Shown: in pieces, positions 17,804-24,752 of the stretch
How the letters are laid out: every line of letters starts with the position of its first letter
Numbering within the stretch: position 1 is the first letter of the stretch
Source: a virus
IMG/VR virus record: IMGVR_UViG_3300030329_004662
Coordinates: 1-26,079 of that record
Strand: one strand, 5' to 3'
Length of the DNA stretch: 26,079 bases
The notes under the pieces: model-generated
Seen by the model: only the letters and a program-made list of their open reading frames with translations
Database searches by the model: none
What the model was told of the DNA's origin: nothing
Program-made: the position numbers and the translations under genes

Positions 17804-19559
17804 AATGCTCCTCACATAGTTTAATGTTTACATTGTCAGGTCTTAATTTAACCCACATATGTTCTCTTTCCCTATTCTTATCACTTTTAAGTTCTAGGAA
17901 AGCAATAGATCCATCTTTAGCTCTATAAGGCTTTAAAGATAACAATTTATTAGCATTATATGCTATTCTAAACGATCCTCTAGCACTAGATAAATCCATA
18001 CCATCCTTAAAAGATGATTTATTTATTTCACTTACTGCAAATACTATTATATTATGCTTAACAGCAAGTTCCATAAGAGCTTGTGATGCTTCTTCACATT
18101 TCATATTCATATCTTTATGTTTAGATCTAAATAATCCCATGTGATCTACAACAACAAGTTCTGGCTTTCTTGGCATCATAGAAATTCTCTTTTCTAATTC
18201 AAATGGATATGGCGAAGAATAATCTACTGTAAGCCAATTAAATTTCTTATCTTGGCCATTCTTTAAATTTTTATAATGATTCTTTAGATCTTTTTCTGAC
18301 CATCCATTTTCAATCATTACAAATCTAGACCATATTTGTCTAGAACTCATTTCCATTTCAACAAAATAAGTATTTCTTTTCAATGCAACCATCCAATTTT
18401 GAAGTAACATTGTTTTCATACTTGCAGGTGGAGCTTGAAGGATTACTACTTCACCTGGATATATCGGAAAGGTTTGACCATATAAAGATCCTATATCTAT
18501 AGGTTTTACATCATCTTTATAGAATTGTATAAGTTGATCTTCCATTTGAGTAGATGTTAGAGCTCTTGTATCTACCTTAGATTTATATAACTTACACTTA
18601 CTTGAGCAAAATTTACTCATTATATTATCATTGCATCCATATCTGTTGCCTTCTCCACCATGGCCTTCATAACAAGACTTCACAATACTATCCATTTCTT
18701 TTTCAGAAAATCTATAATCAGGTCTATCAACTTTCTGTCTCCATGATTCCATAACTAATCTTACCATATTTTCTGGATATAACCATCTAAAATGAGCTGC
18801 TAATCTTAATGCTACTGCATGTCTTTGACCTATATTGGTTCCATTAATCATTCTTTGAATGCATGTATAATTAGAAGGATCTGGATTATATAGTCCATTT
18901 TCTTCAGTAACTATAGGTTTATATTCTTTCTTGTTTTCTTCTATAACTTCAAAGACAATGTTGTGTTTATCAACTCTATAGTTGTGTAAGAATTTATTAG
19001 GTTGTTGTGCTCTATTAATAATTAACTCTTTAGCATTAGTATGAAATAACCAATCTTTTTCTATATCTACTTTATATAGTCCAGATTTTGTATTCTTTGT
19101 ATTAGTTACTCTTATTAATCTAGTTTTATCAGTAACTGATGAATCTGCATAATTAAATATACCTTTATCAGTTAACAATTTCTTTACATATATATGTAGA
19201 TTAGCACTAGGATTATATTTAAAAGCTTTTTCAGGTATTCCAAAATGAAATCCTCTACCACTAAAGTATAATGCATAAAAGCACTCCATTTGATCTAATA
19301 ATATAGATAATTTCTGTGCCTTTTCAATTGCTTTATCAAACTTAGGGCCATCTACATCTAATATGAATTCTTCTGGCATATATATACATCCATTAAAGCC
19401 AGATAATGTTTTGTTAGCAGAATAATATTCTACTACACTTTTATCGTAGTCATATAAAGAACAAAAGGTATCGTGATGAGTACCCATAAATTCTCCATAT
19501 TTATTTGCATCATGAAAATGATGTCTTTTATTTATTCCAAAAGCAAATTCCTTTATCAT
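17796..19559 (-). CDS. Bifunctional primase-helicase (AEP primase + RecA-like helicase)
   Basis: A 587-residue replication enzyme. The N-terminal part has archaeo-eukaryotic primase motifs: D68-x-D70 (FILDVDG), the sGxGxH motif S100-G-R-G-F-H105, and a basic strand at ~147-163 (RLIRVTNTKNTKSGLYKV). A Cys cluster C296, C309, C318, C322 follows, suited to Zn or Fe-S, as at the end of many AEP primase modules. From ~355 a RecA/DnaB-type ATPase begins with Walker A A376-PPASM-K382-T383 and Walker B 467-472 (PELVVVD). The usual Gly of the Walker A is replaced by Ala-Pro-Pro-Ala-Ser-Met. It would lay primers and unwind DNA at the phage fork. AAAGGAGA precedes the ATG. The neighbours SSB, Sak4-like ATPase and nuclease agree with this. 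Confidence 0.85.
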   Translation of the reverse strand: MIKEFAFGINKRHHFHDANKYGEFMGTHHDTFCSLYDYDKSVVEYYSANKTLSGFNGCIYMPEEFILDVDGPKFDKAIEKAQKLSILLDQMECFYALYFSGRGFHFGIPEKAFKYNPSANLHIYVKKLLTDKGIFNYADSSVTDKTRLIRVTNTKNTKSGLYKVDIEKDWLFHTNAKELIINRAQQPNKFLHNYRVDKHNIVFEVIEENKKEYKPIVTEENGLYNPDPSNYTCIQRMINGTNIGQRHAVALRLAAHFRWLYPENMVRLVMESWRQKVDRPDYRFSEKEMDSIVKSCYEGHGGEGNRYGCNDNIMSKFCSSKCKLYKSKVDTRALTSTQMEDQLIQFYKDDVKPIDIGSLYGQTFPIYPGEVVILQAPPASMKTMLLQNWMVALKRNTYFVEMEMSSRQIWSRFVMIENGWSEKDLKNHYKNLKNGQDKKFNWLTVDYSSPYPFELEKRISMMPRKPELVVVDHMGLFRSKHKDMNMKCEEASQALMELAVKHNIIVFAVSEINKSSFKDGMDLSSARGSFRIAYNANKLLSLKPYRAKDGSIAFLELKSDKNREREHMWVKLRPDNVNIKLCEEHYE

Positions 19560-19579
19560 TTAATCTCCTTTCAATTTGA

Positions 19580-19609
19580 TGAGGGGAGCCGAAAGGTAAA
19601 CCCCCCTCA
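19580..19609 (-). promoter_or_regulatory. GC-rich hairpin in the leader of the primase-helicase gene
   Basis: In an otherwise AT-rich genome, the 65 bases between the SSB stop and the primase-helicase start hold a GC-rich stem: arms 19580-19586 and 19603-19609, 7 bp perfect, enclosing a possible small inner stem (19589-19596). In the leftward transcript it ends about 20 bases before the start codon and is not followed by a U-run, so it is a poor terminator. It could set mRNA processing, stability or translation of the primase. Functional claim is inference. Confidence 0.45.
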
Positions 19610-19624
19610 CCATCTCCCCCTAAT

Positions 19625-20182
19625 TTACCAAGGTATTGAGTCATCAGTTATAGCTGATGTACTAGTTGTATCCATCACACCATTAGCTGCTGGTGTTTCT
19701 TTTGCAACTACATAATCGTTATAATACTTTTCAGCTTGCTCTTTCCAGAACATTATATCATTAGCATTAAACTCTTCAAGATCATTCTTGAATTCAGTAG
19801 GCGCAACATTTGGTAATACCTCAGTGTACTTTTTATCAGGTTTCTTATAAAAGAATACATTGATTTGTTTTCCTGCAAGTTCTTCTGGTGTATCATCTAT
19901 TGTTACAATAGCATCACCTTCATCAGATGTAGATACACTTTTAATACCTGCATTAGCAAATCTAAAGAGTCTACCTATAGCAAACTCTTCACCATCTTTA
20001 CCATTTTTAGCCCATATTCTCATAGATAGTTTGTCATATTCTGCATATTCTTTAAACCATACATCAATAAACTTACTATCTTGAAATGTACCATATTTGG
20101 CTTTTAATACTGTTAAAGTATGCCATCCTGGAGGAAACTTATCCTCAAATTTGGCTCCTTTTTTTACTTTTAGCGTTCTCAT
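19625..20182 (-). CDS. Single-stranded DNA-binding-like protein with SSB-type acidic tip
   Basis: A 185-residue protein. The first ~120 residues are beta-rich with aromatic residues (GWHTLTVLKAKYGTF, FIDVWFKEY, INVFFYKKPDKKY), consistent with an OB-like DNA-binding core. A flexible Ala/Thr/Ser tail of about 30 residues ends in ITDDSIPW, very close to the DDDIPF tip by which bacterial SSB recruits partner enzymes. It starts within the stop of the Sak4-like ATPase gene (ATGA overlap) with AAGGAGG upstream, so the two are translated together, as often seen for recombinase/SSB pairs. The primase-helicase follows. Known analogues bind ssDNA at the fork; I infer the same here. The family is not one of the classical SSBs by eye. 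Confidence 0.65.
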   Translation of the reverse strand: MRTLKVKKGAKFEDKFPPGWHTLTVLKAKYGTFQDSKFIDVWFKEYAEYDKLSMRIWAKNGKDGEEFAIGRLFRFANAGIKSVSTSDEGDAIVTIDDTPEELAGKQINVFFYKKPDKKYTEVLPNVAPTEFKNDLEEFNANDIMFWKEQAEKYYNDYVVAKETPAANGVMDTTSTSAITDDSIPW

Positions 20183-21096
20183 TCAACACCTCCTTGTATA
20201 TTATTAGTTTCTCCTCTTAGATAAGCTACTTGATTATCTACAGGTATTTCTCCATTGGATTCTGTCATACTCTCACCATTGCTAGAATGAATGGTTTGAG
20301 TTTCGCCATCTTTATCAGCTAATTCTCCACCATCTTCAATTGCTTCATCTACTACATTGGTTGCTAGTGTTTTAAGACTATAAGTCTTTCCACTACCAGG
20401 TGAACCTATGATAAGTATCTTAGAGCCATCAAAGCCTCTTTTTGCAGCAGCTTCTAATACTAAGCTATAGTCTTGATCCATTTCTGCATCTAATAATTGA
20501 GTTCTATCTTTAGCATGATCATATGTTTCAGTTCTATTTGTTATCCATATATATTTTCTATTGCCATCTTTATCAGTAATAGTTTTAGTATAGAATACAA
20601 AGTCAAACCATTTAGATATATCCTCTTTAGTAGATCCATCTATATATGGTTGAAGTCTATTTTCTCCAGTATCCATAGTTTGAGTTTTAGAATGACAAGT
20701 ACAAATTACATTGCCTGGGATTCTAGTTATAAACTCTAAACATGTATCTAGTTTATTCTTTAATCTACCCCATTCTTGTAATTTCATTTTACCTGTTCTA
20801 TCAGTTAAAGTTCTCATAAACTTTTTAGATAACTCAGAGAATGTATCAATTACTAAAGCATCTACAACTAGACCTTCTTTAGCTACAACTTTAGTAGTAA
20901 CTTGATCTATTTCTAAACCTTCACCAAGCTTTACTTTCTCTTTAATAGATTCATTTTTATATATCTTTCCAATAGTAGCTTGAAACTCATCCCAACTAGA
21001 CGGGGTGAGCATCGGAAGATTAAAGTTCTTTTGTATTGTCTCTTTAGAGCCTAGAGTTTGAGATCCATGCTCTACGTCAAAGTATAATATATTCAT
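20179..21096 (-). CDS. Sak4-like RecA ATPase with C-terminally relocated Walker A (circular permutation)
   Basis: A 305-residue P-loop ATPase of the phage Sak4/AAA_24 type, which promotes annealing or recombination of phage DNA. The motif order is rearranged. The protein begins with the strand that normally follows the P-loop helix (MNILYFDVEHGS, E9). Walker B is at 80-84 (ALVID84), the sensor strand at 129-138 (NVICTCHSKTQ), the fDxV-like strand at 163-170, and the YIWITNR...AKDR strand at 182-198. The Walker A, G231-SPGSG-K237-T238, comes only then, with its helix to ~249, followed by an acidic Ser/Asn tail. In usual members the Walker A is at residues ~5-15. No P-loop lies upstream of the ATG, which has AAAGGA before it. 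Downstream neighbour is the SSB-like gene (4-base overlap). Confidence 0.8.
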   Translation of the reverse strand: MNILYFDVEHGSQTLGSKETIQKNFNLPMLTPSSWDEFQATIGKIYKNESIKEKVKLGEGLEIDQVTTKVVAKEGLVVDALVIDTFSELSKKFMRTLTDRTGKMKLQEWGRLKNKLDTCLEFITRIPGNVICTCHSKTQTMDTGENRLQPYIDGSTKEDISKWFDFVFYTKTITDKDGNRKYIWITNRTETYDHAKDRTQLLDAEMDQDYSLVLEAAAKRGFDGSKILIIGSPGSGKTYSLKTLATNVVDEAIEDGGELADKDGETQTIHSSNGESMTESNGEIPVDNQVAYLRGETNNIQGGVE

Positions 21097-21162
21097 ATAT
21101 ATTGTCCTTTCTTTAGTTTATGTTATCGTTCCCACAGGGTCTTAAATTTAAGAATATTATAA

Positions 21163-21822
21163 CTATTTTCCTAACATTAAAGTTGGAAAGTTGAAATAAA
21201 ATTCTTTGTTAAAAGGCTGCCCTGTAATTACCTTTCTAACAGAGTTGGCTATAAAGCTACCGCTCATATTAGAACAGTAGCTTGTAGCCTTTGCATTACA
21301 TGGTTCTGGATCGCCTTCGCTATCAGGATACCATGTTTTCTTATACGCAGCAAGTTTAGGTTTTAAGAATGTATATTGCTGATAATGTTCAGCTCCCATC
21401 CTACCATCTATTAAAAGCTCAGGTTTCAAGTGAGGCTTACATGTAATTTCTACTGCGTCAAGTCTTGATTTCATGTCATCAAATCCTAATATTATTATAT
21501 TTCTCATAAAAGGATTATGTTTGTATGACTCTTCATTAAATCTTCCATATACTGGTTCAGTAACGCAATGAGGATTTATATACTTTATAATATCTTTTAA
21601 TGCCTCTACTTTAGATTTATCAATATCTTTAAAGTTATATTGACTGACGCCTATATTTTCAATACCTACTGTATCCATATCATATAAATACATTTGCGGT
21701 GCACCACATCTGGCAAGTTGAGTGGCTGCAGAGCTACCAATAGCTCCACAACCAAGTATATGAAAGGCATAATCACTTATCTCACTGCCTATTATATCTG
21801 AAAATCTCTCATTAATACTCAT
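21163..21822 (-). CDS. ThiF/E1-like ubiquitin-activating (adenylating) enzyme
   Basis: A 219-residue single-domain E1/ThiF-fold enzyme. It has the nucleotide-binding G24-C-G-A-I-G29 after a short strand (YAFHILGCGAIGSS), the acidic D48-M-D50 that ends the second strand, N56 and Q61 of the N..RQ region, K71 in KSKVEAL, and D115-D116 in ILGFDDMKSR. C175 (EGDPEPCNAKAT) and C183 are the candidate thioester Cys. The Arg before Gln in the usual NxxRQ is Ser60. Such enzymes adenylate the C-terminal Gly of a ubiquitin-like protein, and a Ubl ending in Gly-Gly is encoded in the same operon. The ATG overlaps the JAMM stop (TAATG) with AAAGGAG upstream. Alternatives such as a MoeB/ThiF for cofactor sulfur are unlikely, since no other cofactor genes are present. 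Confidence 0.85.
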   Translation of the reverse strand: MSINERFSDIIGSEISDYAFHILGCGAIGSSAATQLARCGAPQMYLYDMDTVGIENIGVSQYNFKDIDKSKVEALKDIIKYINPHCVTEPVYGRFNEESYKHNPFMRNIIILGFDDMKSRLDAVEITCKPHLKPELLIDGRMGAEHYQQYTFLKPKLAAYKKTWYPDSEGDPEPCNAKATSYCSNMSGSFIANSVRKVITGQPFNKEFYFNFPTLMLGK

Positions 21823-22694
21823 TATAACTCCTTTCTAGGTTGTATAAATGTAGCAGCTCCATCTGATGTCATTACAACATCAATAACTTTTGCTTTACTT
21901 GGAACAACTATTTTCCATTCATAATTTGATTGTCTAGCTTCTTTTTCTAATGCTCTCATTTCTTTCAAGAAAGTATTTATATGAATAGTTCCTTCCATGC
22001 AACGATCCACTAAATCATCAACATTCTGATATAATTCTTGAAATGTTGGATCATATGATGCAAGATTCATAAAGGTATCTATACTGTCATAAGGCTCATC
22101 CCATAATGCAGATTGCCCTATATTTCTTTGTTTAGAATAATTATTCCAACCAAGATGAGTATTTATTACTTTCATTTCTTTTACACACATATCCTCTACT
22201 TCTTTAATCATTTTCTTAGATAGTTTGGTATCTGGTTTATCTGTAATATTCAACTCAACATCTTGAGCTACTTTTAGTGGCTTCCAAATACTTACTCTGA
22301 ATTTATATTCTTGTTTAAGATTAACTACTAATGCAAAGCTCATATCACCTTCATTAAACTCTTCAATAGCTGCATGATCAGTAGAACTCCAGAATGCGTC
22401 CATAGTATGATGTGAATGCCACCATAAGAATCTATAATTTATTCCAGGATGTTCTTTTTCCATATAAATTGCTTCTTTTGTATAATATTTAGCAAGAGCA
22501 TCTTTATCTATAATAGTATTACTACTAGATATTTCTTGCTTAAGTATTACTGGTCTCATTACATTCCAATCTCCATCATTATCTTTCATCATAATAGCCA
22601 TACCACCTATTTCTGATCTATAATTATCATAAGCTATTCTAGCATAATCTATTATTTTATCCCAATTTTCTTGAGATATATTAAATTCATTCAT
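21822..22694 (-). CDS. JAB/JAMM metalloprotease (deubiquitinase-like)
   Basis: A 290-residue protein with a full JAMM zinc site: E28 in SEIGGM, H93-S-H95 in FLWWHSHHTM, and S103-x-x-D106 in WSSTDH, matching E...HxHx7SxxD. The catalytic domain spans about residues 1-155. A helical extension and a C-terminal beta segment (about 235-290, IVVPSKAKVIDVVMTSDG) follow, absent from minimal JAB proteins. JAMM enzymes cleave isopeptide bonds after the Gly-Gly of ubiquitin-like proteins, or trim Ubl precursors. Because the Ubl here already ends in Gly-Gly, deconjugation is the likelier job. It overlaps the upstream candidate-E2 gene by 8 bases and the E1 gene by 1, so all three are probably made together. 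AAAGGA precedes the ATG. Confidence 0.88.
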   Translation of the reverse strand: MNEFNISQENWDKIIDYARIAYDNYRSEIGGMAIMMKDNDGDWNVMRPVILKQEISSSNTIIDKDALAKYYTKEAIYMEKEHPGINYRFLWWHSHHTMDAFWSSTDHAAIEEFNEGDMSFALVVNLKQEYKFRVSIWKPLKVAQDVELNITDKPDTKLSKKMIKEVEDMCVKEMKVINTHLGWNNYSKQRNIGQSALWDEPYDSIDTFMNLASYDPTFQELYQNVDDLVDRCMEGTIHINTFLKEMRALEKEARQSNYEWKIVVPSKAKVIDVVMTSDGAATFIQPRKEL

Positions 22695-24069
22695 TTCTAT
22701 TCCTTTCCGTATTAGTTATAAATTCTAATGCTTGTCTTTCTACCCATTGCATTGTTCTTTCTTCATCAGTCATATCTTCAGTGTCTCCAATTGACTCAGT
22801 ATTGCTTAACACAGGTATCTCTTCATCTATTTCATATTGTTGAACTTCTTTAACACTTCGTTCCATATTTTCATACCTATAATGAAATGCTAACCTATAT
22901 AGTTCATCATGAGAACCATCTATATAAAATAGATTTGTTAATCTATCTTCATCTATATTAACTACATTATTGTAATAAGAACATTTGTCTCTTAAAGCAC
23001 ATTGTATATCATTACACGTAGTATCGTTCATTATTGCATACTCTTGTTTATCAGATCCAAGCTTTTCTATAGATTTAGGGACTCCACATCTATCTGAATT
23101 CTTAATATCTGGATAAGCATATGTTAATCCTTTATAATTAGCTTGATCAGTTAACCATTTAGGCATTCCAAAGAACAATTTATCAGGTTTATTATGAGGA
23201 TGTGTTCTGTTTTTGTGGAATTTACTAATCCACTGCTCTAAATATACACCCATAGCTTGAAGATTAAAGTTATAAGCAGAATCTGTTATTTGATTTGTAA
23301 AATCTCCTAAACATACTGGTTGTAAATCAGCACTATCTCTATATGAAGAGATATATGTGAACTTTAATTCAGGACTTGGAGATAAATATTCTCCAACTAT
23401 TTTATTATTATATATATTAGGAGGCTTTATATTTCCATCTTTAGAACTACAAAGTTTATTAATATGCTTTATTAAATCTATTCTATATTCTAAAGCAACA
23501 GGATATAAAGGTATTTCTGCTATAATTCCATCATCATCTATAATACTCATTGTATAGTCTCTCATTACTATTTTTATAACATATTGAGGTTTAAATTCAT
23601 CTGCTGTATCTACTAATATATTAACAAGAAATTTACTACTATCTACTATTTCGTGTAATATACTAAGTTCTGATTGTATTTTTTCTTTTAAGCTATTAAA
23701 ACTATCAACTACCATTTGAGTATTATCTTGCATTGCTATACCATCAGCTCTCATTCTAGACAAATCAGTATTAATACGACCTAACATTTCTCTCATTTGA
23801 TTATGAGTATACTTTCTATTGTCTATTCTTTTAAAGAATTGTTCTGTGCCACTATATTTCATGTCCCATCTAAGAACAGACTTTTGATAAGCTTCTCTTA
23901 TCTGATCTCCTCCACCTGGAGACCATCTAAATGTTTTAGTACATTTAAGATTAGTGCCATAATAGCTATTAAATCTATTAATTTGTTCTAAAATAGTTGC
24001 TTGAGGTCCTAACAGGACTACTTCAGCAATCTCAGTCAGATTCGGATTGTACTGGTGTATCGGTATCAT
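22687..24069 (-). CDS. Candidate divergent E2-like protein of the Ubl cassette
   Basis: A 460-residue protein directly upstream of, and overlapping, the JAMM gene. Residues ~60-150 are helical/coiled. A beta-rich part (~160-245) leads to PELKFTYISSYRDSADLQ and then Q250-P-V-C253-L-G-D-F, followed by an amphipathic helix (~265-285). The order strands, Pro, strand, loop, (I/V)CLG, helix is that of UBC-type E2 domains, where this Cys carries the Ubl thioester; the usual HPN/HPH before it is not clear. The C-terminal part has a Cys set (C328, C352, C357, C363), possibly a zinc or Fe-S site, and an acidic tail. Its ATG has AAAGGAGG upstream. That it belongs to the cassette is well supported by overlap; the E2 call is inference. 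Confidence 0.5.
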   Translation of the reverse strand: MIPIHQYNPNLTEIAEVVLLGPQATILEQINRFNSYYGTNLKCTKTFRWSPGGGDQIREAYQKSVLRWDMKYSGTEQFFKRIDNRKYTHNQMREMLGRINTDLSRMRADGIAMQDNTQMVVDSFNSLKEKIQSELSILHEIVDSSKFLVNILVDTADEFKPQYVIKIVMRDYTMSIIDDDGIIAEIPLYPVALEYRIDLIKHINKLCSSKDGNIKPPNIYNNKIVGEYLSPSPELKFTYISSYRDSADLQPVCLGDFTNQITDSAYNFNLQAMGVYLEQWISKFHKNRTHPHNKPDKLFFGMPKWLTDQANYKGLTYAYPDIKNSDRCGVPKSIEKLGSDKQEYAIMNDTTCNDIQCALRDKCSYYNNVVNIDEDRLTNLFYIDGSHDELYRLAFHYRYENMERSVKEVQQYEIDEEIPVLSNTESIGDTEDMTDEERTMQWVERQALEFITNTERNRNE

Positions 24070-24313
24070 TATTATCCTCCTTTTCTTTTATATAGTCACC
24101 ATCAAAATATCTTCTAATGATTTCTTTTATAGTACTATATCTTATATCATTAGCTTCATTTCTATAGCCATATGTTTCATAACTATCACATATTTCACCA
24201 CAATGCTTTAAAGCTCTCTCTGCATTTAATAATTTATATCTTAGATCAGCTAAGGTAGCTTCTCTTTTATTTAATTCTTCTAAAAATACTTGTATTTGTT
24301 CTTCGTTCATCAT
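24032..24313 (-). CDS. Small coiled-coil protein, function unknown
   Basis: A 93-residue protein with a long helix (residues ~3-40, EEQIQVFLEELNKREATLAD) predicted to be coiled coil, a Tyr-rich middle and an acidic tail. Two Met codons in tandem could start it; the first overlaps the previous stop (ATGA). Its 3' end overlaps the candidate-E2 gene by 38 bases, so the two are tightly coupled. No family recognised; a role as adaptor in the Ubl cassette is only a guess from position. Confidence 0.65.
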   Translation of the reverse strand: MMNEEQIQVFLEELNKREATLADLRYKLLNAERALKHCGEICDSYETYGYRNEANDIRYSTIKEIIRRYFDGDYIKEKEDNNDTDTPVQSESD

Positions 24314-24486
24314 TTACCTCTACTTTCATTTTGCATTTGATCAATGATTTTATCGCTTATTTCTTCTGTTTCAGCTTCTATAATACCTGCCCATAATTCA
24401 GCGGCTATTTTACGATCAGCATGTATCGCTTTCTTTAATTCATTCATAGTTTTAATTATTTCGTCTAATTGTTGCTGTAAATTCAT
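24310..24486 (-). CDS. Small helical protein, function unknown
   Basis: A 58-codon frame starting MNLQQQLDEIIKTMNELKK, wholly helical and charged, with AAGGAGA before the ATG. The stop overlaps the next start (ATGA), so it is part of the operon. It resembles the following 93-residue protein in being a short coiled coil, but no family is recognised. Confidence 0.6.
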   Translation of the reverse strand: MNLQQQLDEIIKTMNELKKAIHADRKIAAELWAGIIEAETEEISDKIIDQMQNESRGK

Positions 24487-24495
24487 AATTTCTCC

Positions 24496-24657
24496 TTATT
24501 TTACTGGTGTTAGCCCTCTCTTTAGACATTGATAGTTGTATCTTTGTCTTTTACTGATCATACTGGGCTTAAAATGAGTATAATCATTCTCTTTAGGATT
24601 TTGTGCTACTCCTATATCTGTTCTTGTTATAAAATGTACATATTCTGTTAATCTCAT
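24496..24657 (-). CDS. Small basic protein, function unknown
   Basis: A 53-codon frame starting MRLTEYVHFITRTDIGVA, Tyr- and Arg-rich, with AAAGGA 6 bases before the ATG. It is the first gene after the structured element between it and the Ubl gene; its leader therefore contains that element's 3' side. No family or motif recognised. Confidence 0.55.
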   Translation of the reverse strand: MRLTEYVHFITRTDIGVAQNPKENDYTHFKPSMISKRQRYNYQCLKRGLTPVK

Positions 24658-24670
24658 GGTTATCCTTTCT

Positions 24671-24739
24671 ATTAAATGAGAGAATGCCCTGCGTTTTTTA
24701 TGCGAGTGTCTCCTCGGGGACTTACATCTCTCATCTAAT
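24671..24739 (-). ncRNA. Candidate structured RNA element between the Ubl gene and the next small gene
   Basis: The 95-base gap after the Ubl gene is closed by a 12-bp stem: 24671-24682 with 24728-24739. Eleven pairs are Watson-Crick; the twelfth (24675/24735) pairs as G-U only in the leftward transcript, which favours a function in that RNA. The enclosed 45 bases are locally GC-rich and can form CGAG/CUCG (24703-24716) or a GUC/GAC stem. The element ends 14 bases before the next start codon. There is no U-run right after the stem, so it is not a classical terminator. It could be a processing site, small RNA or leader element. I could not match it to a known class; no hammerhead core is present. 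Confidence 0.4.
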
Positions 24740-24752
24740 CATCCGCTATTTA

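Noticed and set aside
21120-21185. Promoter for the Sak4-like gene (TATAAT on the - strand at 21156-21161)
   Set aside because: No -35 element at 16-18 bases, and the AT-rich sequence makes a chance -10 likely.
24671-24739. Hammerhead ribozyme
   Set aside because: No CUGANGA or GAAA core in either strand.
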